Shown here one piece after another: positions 6,855-7,713 of a stretch of DNA of 7,713 nucleotides. The position numbers and the translations under genes are program-made. Origin of the DNA: an uncultured bacterium (GTDB taxonomy: Bacteria > Verrucomicrobiota > Lentisphaeria > Victivallales > UBA1829); contig URNX01000082.1 of NCBI GenBank assembly GCA_900549415.1, positions 1-7,713 on the forward strand, read 5' to 3'. Every line of letters starts with the position of its first letter. Within the stretch, counting starts at the first letter, position 1. The notes beneath the pieces were generated by a model that saw only the letters and a program-made list of their open reading frames with translations, ran no database searches and had not been told where the DNA came from.

Positions 6855-7637
6855 TTATTTCAGAGTTACCCTGCCCTCGTAGCGCAGGTCGATGGTGGTC
6901 CGGGTCTCCGTCGGCAGCAGCACATTCGGCATAGCGGCTGTAAGATAAACCAGACTCGCATTCATATTTTTCACGGGGATATACACCCGGTAGAGTTTAC
7001 TGAGTTCGTTTTTGTAATACATGGTGAAGAAAAGGTAATCACGGCTTGCCGCATTGATCGCGGCGATGCGGATATCCGGAAACTCGGTAATCGTCAGCAT
7101 AATCAGCCCGACAGCCGGAACCAGACGGTCGAACTTTTTCCCGTAAGAAGGAACGGAATCTTTCGGATACCCAATGATGACGGGAAGGTTTGCATCAATC
7201 TTCAGGCACTTGTCGCGATGCATGACAACCGCATTGGAGTCCAGCACCAGCGCAGACTTCTGATTGCCGAGCAGAGCCCGTGGAATCCGTTCTGAGATGC
7301 TGATTTCTATCGTATCCGGCAGTACGCGGGATACGGTTGCATTGTCGATACTCGGTTCGCGGAGCAGCCGTGCGCGTATATCAGCCAAATTGATCTGAAA
7401 AAGCCCGGTCTTCCCGGGGATAAGCTCCGTCATCTGCTGAACATGAGCGGTTTTATCATTCCACCATCCGATGCTCCGCACAACGACATGACGCAGAGTG
7501 AACCGCGGATTATCCGGAAACATTGCCCGGTACGAATACCATATTCCGATCGCAGCCGCCGCGACAGCAACGACCAGCACTGCGGCTCCGATGATAATTT
7601 TCACTTTTCTGCTTAATTTAAAAGACGGCAGATTCAA
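6855..7637 (-). CDS. ftsQ: FtsQ/DivIB-like cell division protein with POTRA domain
   Basis: The product is predicted to be a bitopic inner-membrane protein of 260 residues. It has a short basic cytoplasmic tail (about 1-13), one hydrophobic segment (about 14-34) and a periplasmic part. The periplasmic part starts with an FtsQ-type POTRA fold at about 46-118: FTLRHVVVRS, then INLADIRARLLREPSIDNATVSRVLPDTIEI split around a predicted helix, ending ISERIPRALL. This is the order seen in FtsQ/DivIB, which links FtsL and FtsB in the divisome. The rest matches the beta domain less clearly. The frame is open to a GTG at 7680-7682, but that region holds the -10 and -35 boxes. The TTG at 7635-7637, seven bases after AGGAG, is therefore the likely start. 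It is the first gene of the operon and is followed by dapB rather than ftsA or ftsZ. Another POTRA-containing envelope protein is a less likely reading. Confidence 0.75.
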   Translation of the reverse strand: MNLPSFKLSRKVKIIIGAAVLVVAVAAAAIGIWYSYRAMFPDNPRFTLRHVVVRSIGWWNDKTAHVQQMTELIPGKTGLFQINLADIRARLLREPSIDNATVSRVLPDTIEISISERIPRALLGNQKSALVLDSNAVVMHRDKCLKIDANLPVIIGYPKDSVPSYGKKFDRLVPAVGLIMLTITEFPDIRIAAINAASRDYLFFTMYYKNELSKLYRVYIPVKNMNASLVYLTAAMPNVLLPTETRTTIDLRYEGRVTLK

Positions 7638-7644
7638 TGTTCCA

Positions 7645-7650
7645 CTCCTG
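7645..7650 (-). promoter_or_regulatory. Shine-Dalgarno site fixing the TTG start of the FtsQ-like gene
   Basis: The minus strand reads CAGGAG here, with its last base seven bases before the TTG at 7635-7637. It lies downstream of the -10 box and so within the transcript, which the upstream GTG and ATG codons are not. A GTG inside the same stretch (CAGGAGTGG) is out of frame and soon meets a stop. Confidence 0.7.
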
Positions 7651-7664
7651 TATTTTAAAAAGAT

Positions 7665-7692
7665 ATTATACATCATCAGCACGAAAAGTCAA
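7665..7692 (-). promoter_or_regulatory. Sigma-70-type promoter of the seven-gene cluster
   Basis: On the minus strand a TTGACT box (7687-7692) and a perfect TATAAT box (7665-7670) are separated by 16 bases. The -35 box matches five of six consensus positions. AT-rich sequence AATTTTAAT lies just upstream, as in UP elements. Transcription would start near 7657-7659, leaving a leader of about 20 bases before the TTG start. It is the only near-consensus promoter I found in the window and probably drives at least the first six genes. Confidence 0.8.
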
Positions 7693-7713
7693 GAGCCCGA
7701 TTAAAATTCCCCC

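Noticed and set aside
4894..7295. Plus-strand open frames of about 390 and 380 codons opposite the methyltransferase, dapB and ftsQ-like genes
   Set aside because: Neither has recognisable motifs, and both are antisense to genes with clear catalytic signatures.
72..7713. Mobile element, CRISPR array, toxin-antitoxin pair or tRNA gene
   Set aside because: I saw no terminal inverted repeats, transposase motifs, regularly spaced repeats or cloverleaf-like segments. Nearly all of the window is filled by the seven housekeeping-type genes.

Overview
This window is one end of an assembled bacterial contig. Seven genes lie on the minus strand, so transcription runs from the right edge toward the left. 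The first 71 bases are not genomic: a 13-base T run is followed by an exact 58-base Illumina P5/TruSeq universal adapter (14-71). Genomic sequence begins at about 72. The adapter cuts off the last gene and gives it a false C-terminus.

Gene order in the direction of transcription is: FtsQ/DivIB-like division protein (6855-7637), dapB (6039-6842), a TrmA/RlmD-family RNA uracil methyltransferase relative (4798-6039), an O-antigen ligase/Wzy-family membrane protein with a TPR-like tail (2959-4773), ispH (2099-2962), an HD-domain phosphohydrolase (1533-2102), and a 2-isopropylmalate synthase family gene (leuA, 72-1447, 3' truncated). A near-consensus sigma-70-type promoter (-35 at 7687-7692, -10 at 7665-7670) sits just before the first gene. 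The first six genes are separated by no more than 24 bases or overlap by 1-4 bases, which indicates one operon. The 85-base AT-rich gap before leuA (1448-1532) is the only real internal break, and leuA may have its own promoter there.

Five of the seven genes fit a cell-envelope theme, by inference: FtsQ-like (septal division), DapB (diaminopimelate/lysine for peptidoglycan), the O-antigen ligase-like protein (surface glycan) and IspH (isoprenoid precursors, including the undecaprenyl lipid carrier), with the HD hydrolase coupled to IspH. The RNA methyltransferase and leuA are general housekeeping. All are chromosomal-type genes. I see no mobile element, CRISPR array, tRNA or rRNA, and no convincing previously undescribed system.

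The organism is probably a moderately GC-rich Gram-negative-type bacterium with the MEP isoprenoid pathway and a diaminopimelate pathway. The LeuA form resembles the one common in Bacteroidetes and related groups. The TTGACT-16-TATAAT promoter is not of the Bacteroidetes type, and the mix of genes would fit a PVC-group bacterium such as Lentisphaerota. That assignment is a guess and needs a homology search.
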